From: Gammaproteobacteria bacterium
Lineage (GTDB): Bacteria > Pseudomonadota > Gammaproteobacteria > JAJFKG01
Direction of reading: 5' to 3'
Assembly (NCBI GenBank): GCA_021773335.1
Contig: JAJFKG010000047.1
Span: 19,081-83,080, forward strand
DNA length: 64,000 nt
Of this stretch, positions 1-9,443 are shown one piece after another. The notes beneath the pieces are model-generated. The model did not search any database, was not told the DNA's origin, and was given only the letters and a program-made list of their open reading frames with translations. Positions within the stretch are counted from its first letter, which is position 1; each line of letters opens with the position of its first letter. A program made the translations under genes and the position numbers.

Positions 1-581
1 TTTTCTTTTTGATCGATGGTAATACCATTGGCCCCCATAATCTTTCCAGTTCCTTTTTGTGGGCAAAACGCCGGATCACCGGAAAATAATTTTCCGTGGG
101 CCCAACGATATACTTTTCCTGATGAAGCTATTTTTAATATAGAGTTAGATTGTGAATCGGCTACGTACAAATTTTGCTTTCTATCAAATACAAAACCATT
201 TGGGAAAACAAGGTATTTGCTTGAGGCGAATAATTTTGCTTTGCCACCATCTGACGATATTTGATAAACCCCTGATGGTATTTCTATATTTTTTGAATCA
301 AGTGCCGCATATAACTTACCGCTTTTACCACAAATAATTCCTGTCATAATACCATTATTTTTTCCTAAGCTTGGCAAAGTTGCAAATAAACTTAATTTTC
401 CTTTTTCGGAGACCCGATATATTTTTTGCGTAGAAGCAATACCAACATATAGCGTCTTATTACAATAAGTTAACCCCTCTGGCAACAGGGTTTTATTAAA
501 CCGCAAAAACCAAGCAATGTTGGCTATAGCTAAAATTGGTTGTGAACATAGAAACAACATTATTCCTATCAATATAGGCAT
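1..581 (-). CDS. Exported NHL/SMP-30-like beta-propeller protein, 3' end outside window
   Basis: Reading the minus strand from an ATG at 581 gives an open frame that runs to the window edge, so the C-terminus is missing. It opens with a hydrophobic stretch ending in a signal-peptidase-like site (CSQPILA, about residues 12-18). Repeating blade-like segments of the type GxxYAAxDS and NLYVADSQSNSILKI follow, as in NHL or SMP-30/gluconolactonase propellers. A periplasmic or secreted sugar- or lactone-binding or hydrolysing role is possible, but no catalytic residues can be assigned. It lies about 110 bp downstream of the PrpF-like gene on the same strand and may share its transcript. The start is tentative because no clear ribosome-binding site precedes it. 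Confidence 0.6.
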   Translation of the reverse strand, partial: MPILIGIMLFLCSQPILAIANIAWFLRFNKTLLPEGLTYCNKTLYVGIASTQKIYRVSEKGKLSLFATLPSLGKNNGIMTGIICGKSGKLYAALDSKNIEIPSGVYQISSDGGKAKLFASSKYLVFPNGFVFDRKQNLYVADSQSNSILKIASSGKVYRWAHGKLFSGDPAFCPQKGTGKIMGANGITIDQKE

Positions 582-691
582 TCTAATTATTTTTCTGTTA
601 GTGCCCCCAGTTAATATAAACAGTTGTTTATAGCTCCCATCGATTTTAATTTTGACAGATTATTTTCCATAGCAGTTTTCACTTCATACTT

Positions 692-1915
692 TTAAAAGCC
701 ATAACCAGGCCCAGAAGGTTTGCTATCAGGATTGGTTGATGCTTCATACTGAAGTGACTCCAAGGCAGATCCATCATCTGGATGTCCGCAAACGTCCCTT
801 GCATCAGCGCTTACTCTCATTTTTGGTTTCGGTGCTAAAGAAAGCGCAATAACGTTTCCTTCAAAAAGCGGTCTTGCTGTCCGTATAAAAGAAGCCAATG
901 GAAAATCTACACTGTCCCCGGTTTTATCAACATTCACGGAAGTCCATATATTCCCAGAGGGATGCTCAATAACAATTTCTTGTTCAAATTTAGTTTCTTC
1001 TGGAGTAACAAGTTTCGCGACATCATAAGCAACAGTTCCTTCAATTAAACAGGTTGCCGCTAAACACAATCCACCAGACACAGCATGTGCATCATGACAG
1101 TTAAATGGTGTAAAATAGCGAGATGTAATTGAGCCGCCATTTCTCGCCTTCGATACCAGACATATTTTGGGGCTACTGGAACGAGAAACATCCCCTAAAC
1201 CCATTTTTAAGGCGGCAGCCCTGCGCAGAACTTCGAGTTTCTCCATAAAGATATTATCCGAATCTAACTCAGCTTTTGATTCATATCCCGTTTTTCCCAT
1301 GGACTCTGCATACGTAACCACCATAGGTACAGCCACATCAACACAAGAAATAGGTATTCCATCGATGTCATCAATCACCCGCCCTGTAGGAAGTAATTTC
1401 CCTGTTTTAGCACCAACAGCATTTATAAAACTTAATTTTACTGGCGCGGCTGTCCCTGGGACACCGTCAATAGCGGTATCACCTTCATAGGTAATAATTC
1501 TATTCGGTGTCTGTACTGTGGCAACCATGACAATACCGGTATTTTCGTTATAGATTCTGACTACTGTTTCGGGATCAGTTGTTTCGACAATTCTCTTTTC
1601 TATCGCAAATGGCGCAACAGCCGATAGCATATTTCCGCAATTCAATGTGGTCTCTACGATAGGCTCGTTAGTATGTACTTGGCAAAAAAGATAATTTACA
1701 TCAGCATCATCTCTTTCTGAAAGCCCGACAATTGCCACCTTACTTGATAAAGAGTCTCCGCCACCAATACCATCAATTTGTCGCCCATGTGGCGAGCCCA
1801 TTAAACTTAACAGCAGTTGATTTCTCAAATTTTCATCACTCGGTAAATCTGTCTTTAGAAAGAAAGGCCCTTTAGAAGTGCCGCCACGAAACAGCATACA
1901 AGGTAGCTTCATCAT
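692..1915 (-). CDS. PrpF/GalD-family isomerase (4-oxalomesaconate tautomerase-like)
   Basis: A 407-residue protein of the PrpF fold. Members isomerise or tautomerise unsaturated tricarboxylic acids: PrpF acts on 2-methylaconitate, GalD on 4-oxalomesaconate. The N-terminal CMLFRGGTSKGPFF, the MGSPHGRQIDGIGGGDSLSSK block (about 39-59) and LNCGNM (91-96, a conserved cysteine) are typical; the second half has HAVSGGLCLAATC. The wording is closest to GalD as I remember it, but substrate cannot be decided from sequence and no gallate-pathway gene is nearby. An upstream start at 1957 is possible, but ATG 1915 is preferred because GGAGAAACAAT precedes it. It follows the EamA transporter by 34 bp, so the two are probably cotranscribed. 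Confidence 0.85.
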   Translation of the reverse strand: MMKLPCMLFRGGTSKGPFFLKTDLPSDENLRNQLLLSLMGSPHGRQIDGIGGGDSLSSKVAIVGLSERDDADVNYLFCQVHTNEPIVETTLNCGNMLSAVAPFAIEKRIVETTDPETVVRIYNENTGIVMVATVQTPNRIITYEGDTAIDGVPGTAAPVKLSFINAVGAKTGKLLPTGRVIDDIDGIPISCVDVAVPMVVTYAESMGKTGYESKAELDSDNIFMEKLEVLRRAAALKMGLGDVSRSSSPKICLVSKARNGGSITSRYFTPFNCHDAHAVSGGLCLAATCLIEGTVAYDVAKLVTPEETKFEQEIVIEHPSGNIWTSVNVDKTGDSVDFPLASFIRTARPLFEGNVIALSLAPKPKMRVSADARDVCGHPDDGSALESLQYEASTNPDSKPSGPGYGF

Positions 1916-1949
1916 ATTGTTTCTCCAGTTACTAAAAAAAGTAAGACGA

Positions 1950-2849
1950 CTAAGCATTTTTTATCCTATTTTTTATTGAAAGGTATGACCCGATCAGCGT
2001 TAATATGCCACCGGATATCGTTTCGATATCCGGTATGTATTTAAAAAATGTGATATCCAATGCAACGGATACAAAAACAGAAAAGTATATAATTGGGGAT
2101 AAAAAAGAGGGGGATTTAACCAAGCTATAAGCTTTACCTCTAAAAAATTGGTTTGAAATACTAAATAGACCAACGAGCACTAAGAAAATGACAATGTTGT
2201 CAGTATATAAATTTTGAAAATCGTATGTTGGTGAAAAATCAGCAAACAACAAAAAAGATGAAAAAACAGTCGTAAACAAATATACAAAGAACATGATATC
2301 CAAGGGATTTTCATTCTTAGAACATCGGTGCAGCAATATTTGAGAAATACACAGACAGATCCCTGAGACAAGACCTATTAATACAAATCTATTAAAGTAA
2401 CCGTCTTGTATATGAAGCATGAGGGAAACTCCTATTGCCCCAAACAATAGACTTATTATCGTGATAGCGCTGATTTTGTTTTTTGAGCATATATCATAAA
2501 GCGTTATAAACAAGGGGCCAGTGCTATATAAAATCATAGACTCTGATAGTGACAATTTAGTTATGGATAGAAAGAACAATGCTTGAGATGCGGTTAGAAA
2601 TATAGATCTGATGATGTGTGACTTACTATTTTTCCAGGTTATTTTTGATATTCGTCCTGTTGCTACAAAGAAAAAAAGCAAGATTACGAGTGGAATACTA
2701 AATCTTGAAAAAACCGTTATTGGCAAAGAAATAGAGCTTGTTAGACAAAGCTTGGCAAAAAAACCAGAAACAGCAATACTCGCTGCGGCAATAAGCATAT
2801 ATACATATGGCTTACCATTACTCAATTCTATGTGGGTTGCTATTTCCAT
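1950..2849 (-). CDS. EamA/DMT-superfamily transporter
   Basis: A 299-residue integral membrane protein with about ten hydrophobic segments arranged as two halves, the usual layout and length of EamA drug/metabolite transporters. There are no soluble domains. These proteins usually export amino acids, nucleobases or small metabolites; the substrate here is unknown. It sits between the histidine-box hydroxylase (71 bp upstream) and the PrpF-like isomerase (34 bp downstream) on one strand, so it may move a product or precursor of that cassette. The gene is markedly AT-rich, with many AAA, ATA and TTT codons, unlike parE further on. Start-site evidence is weak (AGAG about 12 nt upstream). Confidence 0.85.
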   Translation of the reverse strand: MEIATHIELSNGKPYVYMLIAAASIAVSGFFAKLCLTSSISLPITVFSRFSIPLVILLFFFVATGRISKITWKNSKSHIIRSIFLTASQALFFLSITKLSLSESMILYSTGPLFITLYDICSKNKISAITIISLLFGAIGVSLMLHIQDGYFNRFVLIGLVSGICLCISQILLHRCSKNENPLDIMFFVYLFTTVFSSFLLFADFSPTYDFQNLYTDNIVIFLVLVGLFSISNQFFRGKAYSLVKSPSFLSPIIYFSVFVSVALDITFFKYIPDIETISGGILTLIGSYLSIKNRIKNA

Positions 2850-2920
2850 TACACGTGATCTCTAATCAACACATTTACTTCGCATTAAAGTCCAAGGTGT
2901 TTTTAACCTACTTATTTTCC

Positions 2921-3754
2921 CTACGAAGCTTCTTTTACCATTTTATAACCTTTAAGCTCCATTCGTTTTTTTAGTTTTCTGAATATAAATGGGGAGATTA
3001 GCAATTCCATTAATCCCAGATCTGGAGCATATTCCAAACCAATGTGCCATGTATTTGTTCTTTTTGCCCTATTGAAAGATCCAAACATTTTATCCCACCA
3101 AAAAAAGATAAAGCCGTAATTAGAATCCGTATCTCTAACCACAGCATGGTGATGAACACAATGACGATTTGGCGTGACAATGATATAAGAAAGAACGCTT
3201 TCTAATTTTTCCGGGATACAAATATTAGAATGATGAAACAAGCCTTCCACAATCAAAATGGTTTCAAAAATCAAAGCCGCTTTCAGTGGAATTGAAAACG
3301 CAACAATAGGAACTGATCGAAAGATATTTTGTAACACTAATTCACCAAAATGGATTCTTAATCCGGTTGTTGTATCAAATGCTGAATCTAAGTGATGTAT
3401 TTCATGGAATCTCCAAAGAAATGGGATTTTATGACTAAGTCTATGAAACCAATAGCTCGATAGATCTAAAATCATAATGTCAACGATAAGCATTGGTATA
3501 TCGAACATCCACTCTGGTCTATGCCATATATCTACAGCGGTTACCCACATGATGATGGGCAGCATTAAAATAGGCCCTAATAATCTGTTAACTGCCCCAA
3601 AAACGCCATTTTTCATCCAACGGTATAATCCACCATCCCTGATATTCATGGGCACAAAAAATCGTTGCTTAATTTGTTCCAAACTAAACATCGCAATTAA
3701 CCAACCTATAACAAAATAGTTTTCATGTGAAAGGATAAAATTCATATTAGCCAT
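2921..3754 (-). CDS. Sterol desaturase/fatty acid hydroxylase family membrane protein
   Basis: A 277-residue membrane protein carrying the histidine clusters of the di-iron sterol desaturase/fatty acid hydroxylase superfamily: HRLSH (104-108), HEIHH (117-121), FHHSN (173-177) and HCVHHH (198-203). Together these would ligate two irons and oxidise a lipid C-H bond. Hydrophobic segments flank the clusters. The lipid substrate cannot be inferred; bacterial members act on sterols, carotenoids, alkylglycerols or ceramide-like lipids. The frame stays open upstream to a GTG at 3796, but ATG 3754 is preceded by GGGG at suitable distance and gives a family-like N-terminus. It is the first gene of the AT-rich minus-strand cassette. 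Confidence 0.85.
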   Translation of the reverse strand: MANMNFILSHENYFVIGWLIAMFSLEQIKQRFFVPMNIRDGGLYRWMKNGVFGAVNRLLGPILMLPIIMWVTAVDIWHRPEWMFDIPMLIVDIMILDLSSYWFHRLSHKIPFLWRFHEIHHLDSAFDTTTGLRIHFGELVLQNIFRSVPIVAFSIPLKAALIFETILIVEGLFHHSNICIPEKLESVLSYIIVTPNRHCVHHHAVVRDTDSNYGFIFFWWDKMFGSFNRAKRTNTWHIGLEYAPDLGLMELLISPFIFRKLKKRMELKGYKMVKEAS

Positions 3755-4164
3755 TGTTCCCCAGTCGCGGTGTAAATAGTTGCTATATTTCAACACCCGA
3801 TTTCAAAATACGCTTTGTGTACCGCACTCAATTTGTTTTCTCCACCACATTTCTCCTTGCGCGACAATGGCAATTAAATATTAATCCCAATTAATTACAA
3901 CAGTAAAATTTCAATTGAAAAATTCAATCGTATTTGCCTGCATACGCATCATCATGCAACAACGTGAGAACAATATGACGGTGTTTTTTCAGGATGCATT
4001 GTTCACAAGGGTTCAATCAGTAGCACAAAGGCAACGTATCCTAGCGACTTTGGAAACCAGGGAGGTGGATGATCGTGGGTATATTGATAGATTAATTTGA
4101 GATTTTTCTGTTTGTTGTTATCAAGCAACAGAAAAAAGCTAATTGGTATTATTTAAAAAATACG
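3755..4164. other. Intergenic region between cassette and parE
   Basis: About 410 bp with no convincing gene. A plus-strand frame of 61 codons (3915-4100), or 41 codons from ATG 3975, resembles no family I know. A perfect 10-bp inverted repeat (TTTTTCTGTT at 4103-4112, AACAGAAAAA at 4127-4136) lies 29 bp beyond the parE stop. It has its T-run on the 5' side, so it is not a classical intrinsic terminator on either strand. The AT-rich stretch at 3860-3920 probably holds the promoter for the cassette to its left. Confidence 0.4.
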
Positions 4165-6054
4165 TTACACAAGTGACTCAGCTAAATCACCCTTTTTTTC
4201 TAGCCACGCACGCCTATCGGCCGCACGTTTTTTAGCGAGTAACATATCCATTAGACTATGGGTTTTGTCATTAGCCTTAATAGTTAATTGCACTAAGCGG
4301 CGCGTGTCAGGATCCATGGTTGTTTCGCGCAATTGCAGGGGATTCATTTCACCTAAGCCTTTGAAACGCTGCACATTAACTTTAGCTTTCTTTTTCTCGG
4401 CAGCAATACGATCCAAGATACCTCGTTTTTCCTCATCATCCAAAGCGTAATACACTTCTTTACCGACATCGATGCGATATAGCGGTGGCATTGCCACATA
4501 GACATGTCCAGCAGCAACTAAGGCCTTAAAATGCCGCAAAAATAGCGCACACAATAAAGTGGCGATATGCGCACCATCAGAATCAGCATCCGCAAGTATG
4601 CAAATTTTTCCATAACGTAAACCAGAAATAGCTTGCACCCCAGGATCAACACCAATAGCCACTGCAATATCATGTACTTCCTGTGAAGCAAGCACTTGGC
4701 TGGGATCGACTTCCCATGTATTTAAGATCTTCCCGCGTAGTGGCATGATCGCCTGAAAATCACGGCTACGCGCTTGTTTCGCAGAACCACCCGCCGAGTC
4801 CCCTTCCACCAAAAACAATTCGCTATTAGCGGGGTCTTGGCTACTGCAATCGGCTAATTTACCCGGTAAGGCTGGCCCTGAGGTCACTTTTTTGCGCGCG
4901 ACTTTTTTACCCGCGCGCAAACGTTTTTGGGCATTATTCAACGCTAACTCAGCGATCGCTTCACCCACTGCAACGTGCTCATTCAGCCATAGACTAAAGG
5001 CATCTTTAACAACTCCCGAGACAAATGCTGCACATTGACGTGATGATAAGCGCTCTTTAGTTTGTCCTGAGAATTGTGGATCTAAGAGTTTAACCGACAA
5101 CACATAACGACATTGTTCCCAAATATCTTCAGGCGTAAGCTTAACGCCGCGAGGCAATAAATTATGAAACTCACAAAACTCACGTAATGCTTCCAACAAG
5201 CCAGTGCGTAAGCCATTGACATGTGTGCCGCCTTGCGCGGTTGGGATCAAATTCACATAACTTTCCGCTAATTGATCGCCGCCCTCCGGTAACCACATCA
5301 CCACCCAGTCAGCAGTTTCTTCATTGCCAGTAAAACTCCCCATAAATGGCTCTTCGGGCAGGCTTTCAAAGCCCTGCAAAGTCTGTAACATATAATCTTT
5401 TAAGCCATCTTCGTAGCACCACTCACTGGTTTTCTTAGTATTTTCATCGTAAAAGGTAATGTGCAAACCCGGGCACAATACTGCTTTAGCGCGCAAAGCA
5501 TGTTGCAAACGTGTGGCAACGAACTTCACTGAATCAAAATACTTGCTATCGGGCCAAAAACGAATTGTCGTACCAGTATTACGCTTGCCTACCTCATCAA
5601 TAATTTTTAATTTGGTTTTGCGTTTACCATCAGCAAAAGACATCTGATGAACTTTGCCCTTTTGTCTAATAATCACGTCGAGCTGTTTAGACAAGGCGTT
5701 GACAACTGACACCCCCACGCCATGTAACCCACCAGAGAACTTATAATTTTTATTGCTAAACTTAGCCCCCGCATGGAGACGTGTAAGAATAACTTCAACA
5801 CCAGAAATCTTTTCACCGGAATGTACATCAACCGGCATACCGCGGCCATCATCACTTACTTCTAATGATCCATCTTTGTAAAGAGCAACATCGATCCGTT
5901 TGGCAAATCCCGCTAAGGCTTCATCCACACTATTATCAATGACTTCTTGTGCCAAATGATTTGGGCAACGCGTATCGGTATACATACCGGGGCGCTTTTT
6001 TACGGGATCTAAGCCTTTTAAGACTTCTATCGACTCTGCGGTATAGTCAGTCAT
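4165..6054 (-). CDS. parE: DNA topoisomerase IV subunit B
   Basis: ParE is the ATPase subunit of topoisomerase IV; with ParC it decatenates replicated chromosomes. The 629-residue length matches gammaproteobacterial ParE rather than the longer GyrB. Visible landmarks are the GHKL ATP site (EVIDNSVDEALAG 37-49, DDGRGMPV 68-75, GLHGVGVSVVNALS 109-122), the QTK loop (331-333), and the TOPRIM metal-binding motifs EGDSAGGSAKQARSR (417-431) and DADSDGAH (489-496). The start MTDYTAESIEVLKGLDPVKK is family-typical. It follows nudF on the same strand after about 70 bp; parC is not in the window. Confidence 0.97.
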   Translation of the reverse strand: MTDYTAESIEVLKGLDPVKKRPGMYTDTRCPNHLAQEVIDNSVDEALAGFAKRIDVALYKDGSLEVSDDGRGMPVDVHSGEKISGVEVILTRLHAGAKFSNKNYKFSGGLHGVGVSVVNALSKQLDVIIRQKGKVHQMSFADGKRKTKLKIIDEVGKRNTGTTIRFWPDSKYFDSVKFVATRLQHALRAKAVLCPGLHITFYDENTKKTSEWCYEDGLKDYMLQTLQGFESLPEEPFMGSFTGNEETADWVVMWLPEGGDQLAESYVNLIPTAQGGTHVNGLRTGLLEALREFCEFHNLLPRGVKLTPEDIWEQCRYVLSVKLLDPQFSGQTKERLSSRQCAAFVSGVVKDAFSLWLNEHVAVGEAIAELALNNAQKRLRAGKKVARKKVTSGPALPGKLADCSSQDPANSELFLVEGDSAGGSAKQARSRDFQAIMPLRGKILNTWEVDPSQVLASQEVHDIAVAIGVDPGVQAISGLRYGKICILADADSDGAHIATLLCALFLRHFKALVAAGHVYVAMPPLYRIDVGKEVYYALDDEEKRGILDRIAAEKKKAKVNVQRFKGLGEMNPLQLRETTMDPDTRRLVQLTIKANDKTHSLMDMLLAKKRAADRRAWLEKKGDLAESLV

Positions 6055-6126
6055 GCAGTTATTCCATAAGAGATTCTTTCTTTAAAAAAGTCGCGCTATT
6101 ATGCCTATCCGATGCGCCGCATGCAA

Positions 6127-6756
6127 TTAGGGTTTACCCCATTGTTGGCGCACTGCGGCCAAATGCAATTGTAACCATTGCATGGCAATGATCGTGGGGG
6201 CATTGTTAAGAGCGCCCTGCGCTAATAAACCAAAGGCGTCTTGCAAAGGAATGCTGTGTACCAGAATATCTTCATCCTCATCATCAAGGCCGTGGATGCC
6301 ACCAGCATCACTTGCGTCAACGCGCCCACAAAATAAACTAACCAGTTCGTCGCAACCGCCAGGTGATGGATAGTAATGACAAATCGGCAGTAAGTCTTTA
6401 ACCGCTAATCCTGCCTCTTCTACCGCCTCACGCCGCACCAAATCAGCCTCATCCTCGTCATCGTGGACGATGCCTGCCACAATTTCGAGCATCCAAGGGC
6501 TCGCTTTGCGCCGGAGCACACCAGTGCGAATTTGTTCAATTAACACGATTTTGTCCAAATTCGGGTCAAAAAGTAATACTGCAGCCGCTTTACCGCGTAC
6601 CAAAAGATCTCTCTCAAGAATTGAACTCCATTGTCCATCAAATTTACGAAAACGATAACGCCATTTTTCAAAACGAAAAAATGCCGCATGCAATAATTCG
6701 CTGCCTAGAAATTCAACATCATCATGATCACGATCTGATTTATAGCTTGTCACCAC
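6127..6756 (-). CDS. nudF: ADP-ribose pyrophosphatase (Nudix hydrolase)
   Basis: A 209-residue Nudix hydrolase that should split ADP-ribose into AMP and ribose 5-phosphate. The Nudix box GX5EX7REUXEEXGU is complete from G95 to L117 (E101, R109-E110, E113-E114). The N-terminal extension (FRFEKWRYRFRKFDGQW) and the SPGGCDE region after the box are those of the NudF/YffH branch. It is upstream of parE in the same direction, a pairing common in gammaproteobacteria (there nudF often neighbours parE and tolC). Substrate assignment comes from family resemblance and context. Confidence 0.93.
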   Translation of the reverse strand: MVTSYKSDRDHDDVEFLGSELLHAAFFRFEKWRYRFRKFDGQWSSILERDLLVRGKAAAVLLFDPNLDKIVLIEQIRTGVLRRKASPWMLEIVAGIVHDDEDEADLVRREAVEEAGLAVKDLLPICHYYPSPGGCDELVSLFCGRVDASDAGGIHGLDDEDEDILVHSIPLQDAFGLLAQGALNNAPTIIAMQWLQLHLAAVRQQWGKP

Positions 6757-6906
6757 GTTACCTTACTGCAAAAAAATCTGGGATATACCTAATATATGAC
6801 TTGCCTCTGCTGCGTAAAAACTTTAACCTTGTGCGCTGGGCAAATGCATCATATCAGTGCCTTACAATAAAGAAAATCAACAGAAAATAAACAGTCAGGG
6901 ACATGC

Positions 6907-7560
6907 ATGGATATTGAACAAGCACGCACCAATATGCTGACTCAACAAGTACGTGCTTGGCATGTGCTCGATGATCGCATTCTGGATTTGCTTAAAGAAA
7001 TTCCACGCGAAGAATTTGTCCCAACGCAATACCACGATCTCGCTTTCAGCGATATGCACATCCCTATCGGTCATGGTCAAGTCATGATGACACCGGGCGA
7101 AGAAGCGCGCGTGCTACAAGCATTAGATATTCAGGATACTGATAAAGTACTCGAGGTCGGTACTGGTAGTGGCTACATGACTGCCTTAATGGCCAAACAA
7201 GCCGACCATGTGTATAGCCTTGAAATCAACCCAGAACTTGCGACCTTGGCACAACAGAAACTTAGCGAACATGACATCAACAATGCAACCATAGAAGTTG
7301 CCAATGGCGCAACTGGCTATAAAGTCCAAGCACCCTATGATGCTATTGCAATTACTGGTTCGCTACCCAGCTTAGCGAAAAAATTTCGTAAACAACTAAA
7401 TATCGGCGGACGCATGTTTGTCATTCTCGGCCAAGCGCCAACAATGGTTGCCTACGTACTTCGTCGTACGGGTGAAGATCGTTGGGAAGAAGATGCCTTA
7501 TTTGAAACTGTGTTGCCGCCACTACAAGAAGTGCAACAACGCGACCCATTTAAGTTTTAA
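6907..7560 (+). CDS. Pcm-family SAM-dependent methyltransferase
   Basis: A 217-residue protein of the protein-L-isoaspartate O-methyltransferase family. The SAM-binding motif VLEVGTGSGYMTALMA begins at about residue 81, and PYDAIAITGS follows near 148. In canonical Pcm the segment before motif I reads GQTIS-x-P with a key serine; here it is GHGQVMMTPGEEARVL, so the serine is absent. It may therefore be a paralogue with another or unknown acceptor. It ends 9 bp before tolC on the same strand, so the two are likely cotranscribed. The ATG at 6907 is preceded by CAGGGACATGC, an acceptable but short-spaced ribosome site. Confidence 0.85.
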   Translation: MDIEQARTNMLTQQVRAWHVLDDRILDLLKEIPREEFVPTQYHDLAFSDMHIPIGHGQVMMTPGEEARVLQALDIQDTDKVLEVGTGSGYMTALMAKQADHVYSLEINPELATLAQQKLSEHDINNATIEVANGATGYKVQAPYDAIAITGSLPSLAKKFRKQLNIGGRMFVILGQAPTMVAYVLRRTGEDRWEEDALFETVLPPLQEVQQRDPFKF

Positions 7561-7569
7561 CGATTTGGA

Positions 7570-9348
7570 ATGAATCAAACAATGAAAAAAACCCTTATCA
7601 CGACCCTACTCGCATTTGGCACACTCTGCACGAGCCAGCTGAGTCAAGCCGAAGATTTGGTACAAGTCTACCAACAAGCATTGACTAGCGATCCACTCTA
7701 CCAAGCGCAAAAGGCACAATACCGTGCTGATATTGAAGCCTTACCACAAAGCATCGCGGTATTATTACCAGATATTGCCGGTGACGGTGATTACAGCGGT
7801 AATTATCAAAAAAACCATGAAGGTAGCGCGCTAACTGGGGGCGGCAAAGGCACATTTCGCTTTAATTCACGTGGCCTCGGGCTTGATGCTTCGCAATCAA
7901 TTTTCGATTTTGGCAAATGGTCTGCGGTAGCGCAAGCACACGCGACCGTGAAAAATGCTGCGGCAATCTTGGAAGCAGACAAACAGGATTTGATGATCCG
8001 CGTTTCTACTGCATACTTCAATGTCTTAGAAGCACAAGATAATTTAAAATTCGCCGAAGCAGAAAAACGCGCTTTCAAACGTCAATTGGATCAAGCGGAA
8101 CAAAAATACAAAGTCGGCTTAAGTGCAATTACTGACGTCTATAATGCGCGCGCAAATTACGATGGCTCAATTGCACAAGTGATCGCAGATCAAAATGATA
8201 TTAATAACTCAAAAGAATCATTACGCAGAATTACCGGCATTTATTACAAACATCTTACCCCATTGGCGAATCGTTTACGTTTAATCACGCCTAAGCCCAA
8301 TAATGTTGAAGCTTGGGTAGCAACCGCTAAAAAACAAAACTTCAGCTTGCTGGCCTCTGAATTCGCAGAAGAAGAAGCCAAACAAGAGGTTCATATTGCG
8401 CAATCTGGCCATTTACCCACGGTTGATGCTGTCGCTGATGCAGGTCGCGATGTGCAGGGTAATAATGGTTTTGGTCGACAAGATACAACATCAGGCACCG
8501 TCGGCCTGCAATTGAATATTCCAATTTTTGAGGGTGGCTTAGTCATGTCGCAAGTGCGTCAAGCCACGGCCGAATATGAAAAGAGCCAAGATGATTATGT
8601 GGATAGTTACCGCAGCGTTATCAACGATACACGTCAAAGCTTTAATGACGTTGACTCCGGGATTAGCAAGATTCGTGCTGACCGCCAAACAATTGTCTCC
8701 TCCCGCAGCTCATTAAATAGCACTGAAGAAGGCTTCAAGGTTGGTACTCGAACAATTATTGACGTGTTAGACCAACAACAACAATTAACCCAATCGCAAC
8801 AAATTCATTCACAAGATCAATACTCTTACATCATTGATATTTTGAAGCTTAAAGAAGCCGCTGGGACTCTAAATTACAAAGATATTGCTGAAGTAAACAC
8901 ATGGCTAAACCATACAGGTAAATCAATGCCTCGTCACAAGCGTGGCCGTGCGCGAGTAAAGAAAACCAGTTATCCCGTCAAAGTTGGCGCGCCCAGAAAA
9001 GCTTCTGGCAAAACAACACAAAGTAAGCGACCGACCACGACAAATCATAAACAATCAGCGCAGCAAAAACCCGCCACCGTTGCGCACAAGTCACAACAAG
9101 CCGTACTGCCTCCACCGGCAACATCAGCAAACGTAAATACCAGTAACAACGTACAATTGGAAAAACCATTTAGCGATGCAACCTCCAACACCGATAATGA
9201 CATGACAACAAGCAGTGCGACGAGGCCCGTTGCCACAGGCAGTACTGGCGCACAGACTGCGATGGCATCCTATGCAGGCACCCAAGTTGCGCAAAACAAA
9301 TCGCCACAACCTTTACATGGCCAAGTTGACATTGCTTTAGCTGGGTAA
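7570..9348 (+). CDS. tolC: TolC-family outer membrane efflux channel with long C-terminal extension
   Basis: Outer-membrane channel component of type I secretion and tripartite efflux. A cleavable signal peptide is visible (KKTLITTLLAFGTLCTSQLSQA), followed by the paired outer-membrane-factor domains: DLVQVYQQALTSDP at the mature N-terminus, and the repeated pattern FNVLEAQDNLKFAEAEKRA and later LDQQQQLTQSQQIHSQDQY. At 592 residues it is about 100 longer than E. coli TolC. From about residue 450 it continues as a basic, then Thr/Ser/Gln/Asn-rich, apparently disordered tail. A second start four codons in (M5) is equally possible. It probably shares a transcript with the Pcm-like gene; no pump genes lie nearby. 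Confidence 0.92.
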   Translation: MNQTMKKTLITTLLAFGTLCTSQLSQAEDLVQVYQQALTSDPLYQAQKAQYRADIEALPQSIAVLLPDIAGDGDYSGNYQKNHEGSALTGGGKGTFRFNSRGLGLDASQSIFDFGKWSAVAQAHATVKNAAAILEADKQDLMIRVSTAYFNVLEAQDNLKFAEAEKRAFKRQLDQAEQKYKVGLSAITDVYNARANYDGSIAQVIADQNDINNSKESLRRITGIYYKHLTPLANRLRLITPKPNNVEAWVATAKKQNFSLLASEFAEEEAKQEVHIAQSGHLPTVDAVADAGRDVQGNNGFGRQDTTSGTVGLQLNIPIFEGGLVMSQVRQATAEYEKSQDDYVDSYRSVINDTRQSFNDVDSGISKIRADRQTIVSSRSSLNSTEEGFKVGTRTIIDVLDQQQQLTQSQQIHSQDQYSYIIDILKLKEAAGTLNYKDIAEVNTWLNHTGKSMPRHKRGRARVKKTSYPVKVGAPRKASGKTTQSKRPTTTNHKQSAQQKPATVAHKSQQAVLPPPATSANVNTSNNVQLEKPFSDATSNTDNDMTTSSATRPVATGSTGAQTAMASYAGTQVAQNKSPQPLHGQVDIALAG

Positions 9349-9443
9349 TTTTTAAGGGTAACTGTATGTTGATACGTCAAGCTCACCCACAAGATGCATT
9401 CGTCAAATACTACTAAGCTATTGGCTCAACCAGCTATTCACCA

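Noticed and set aside
4103..4136. Inverted repeat beyond parE as an intrinsic terminator
   Set aside because: T-run is on the 5' side of the stem on both strands, so it lacks the stem-then-U-tract order.
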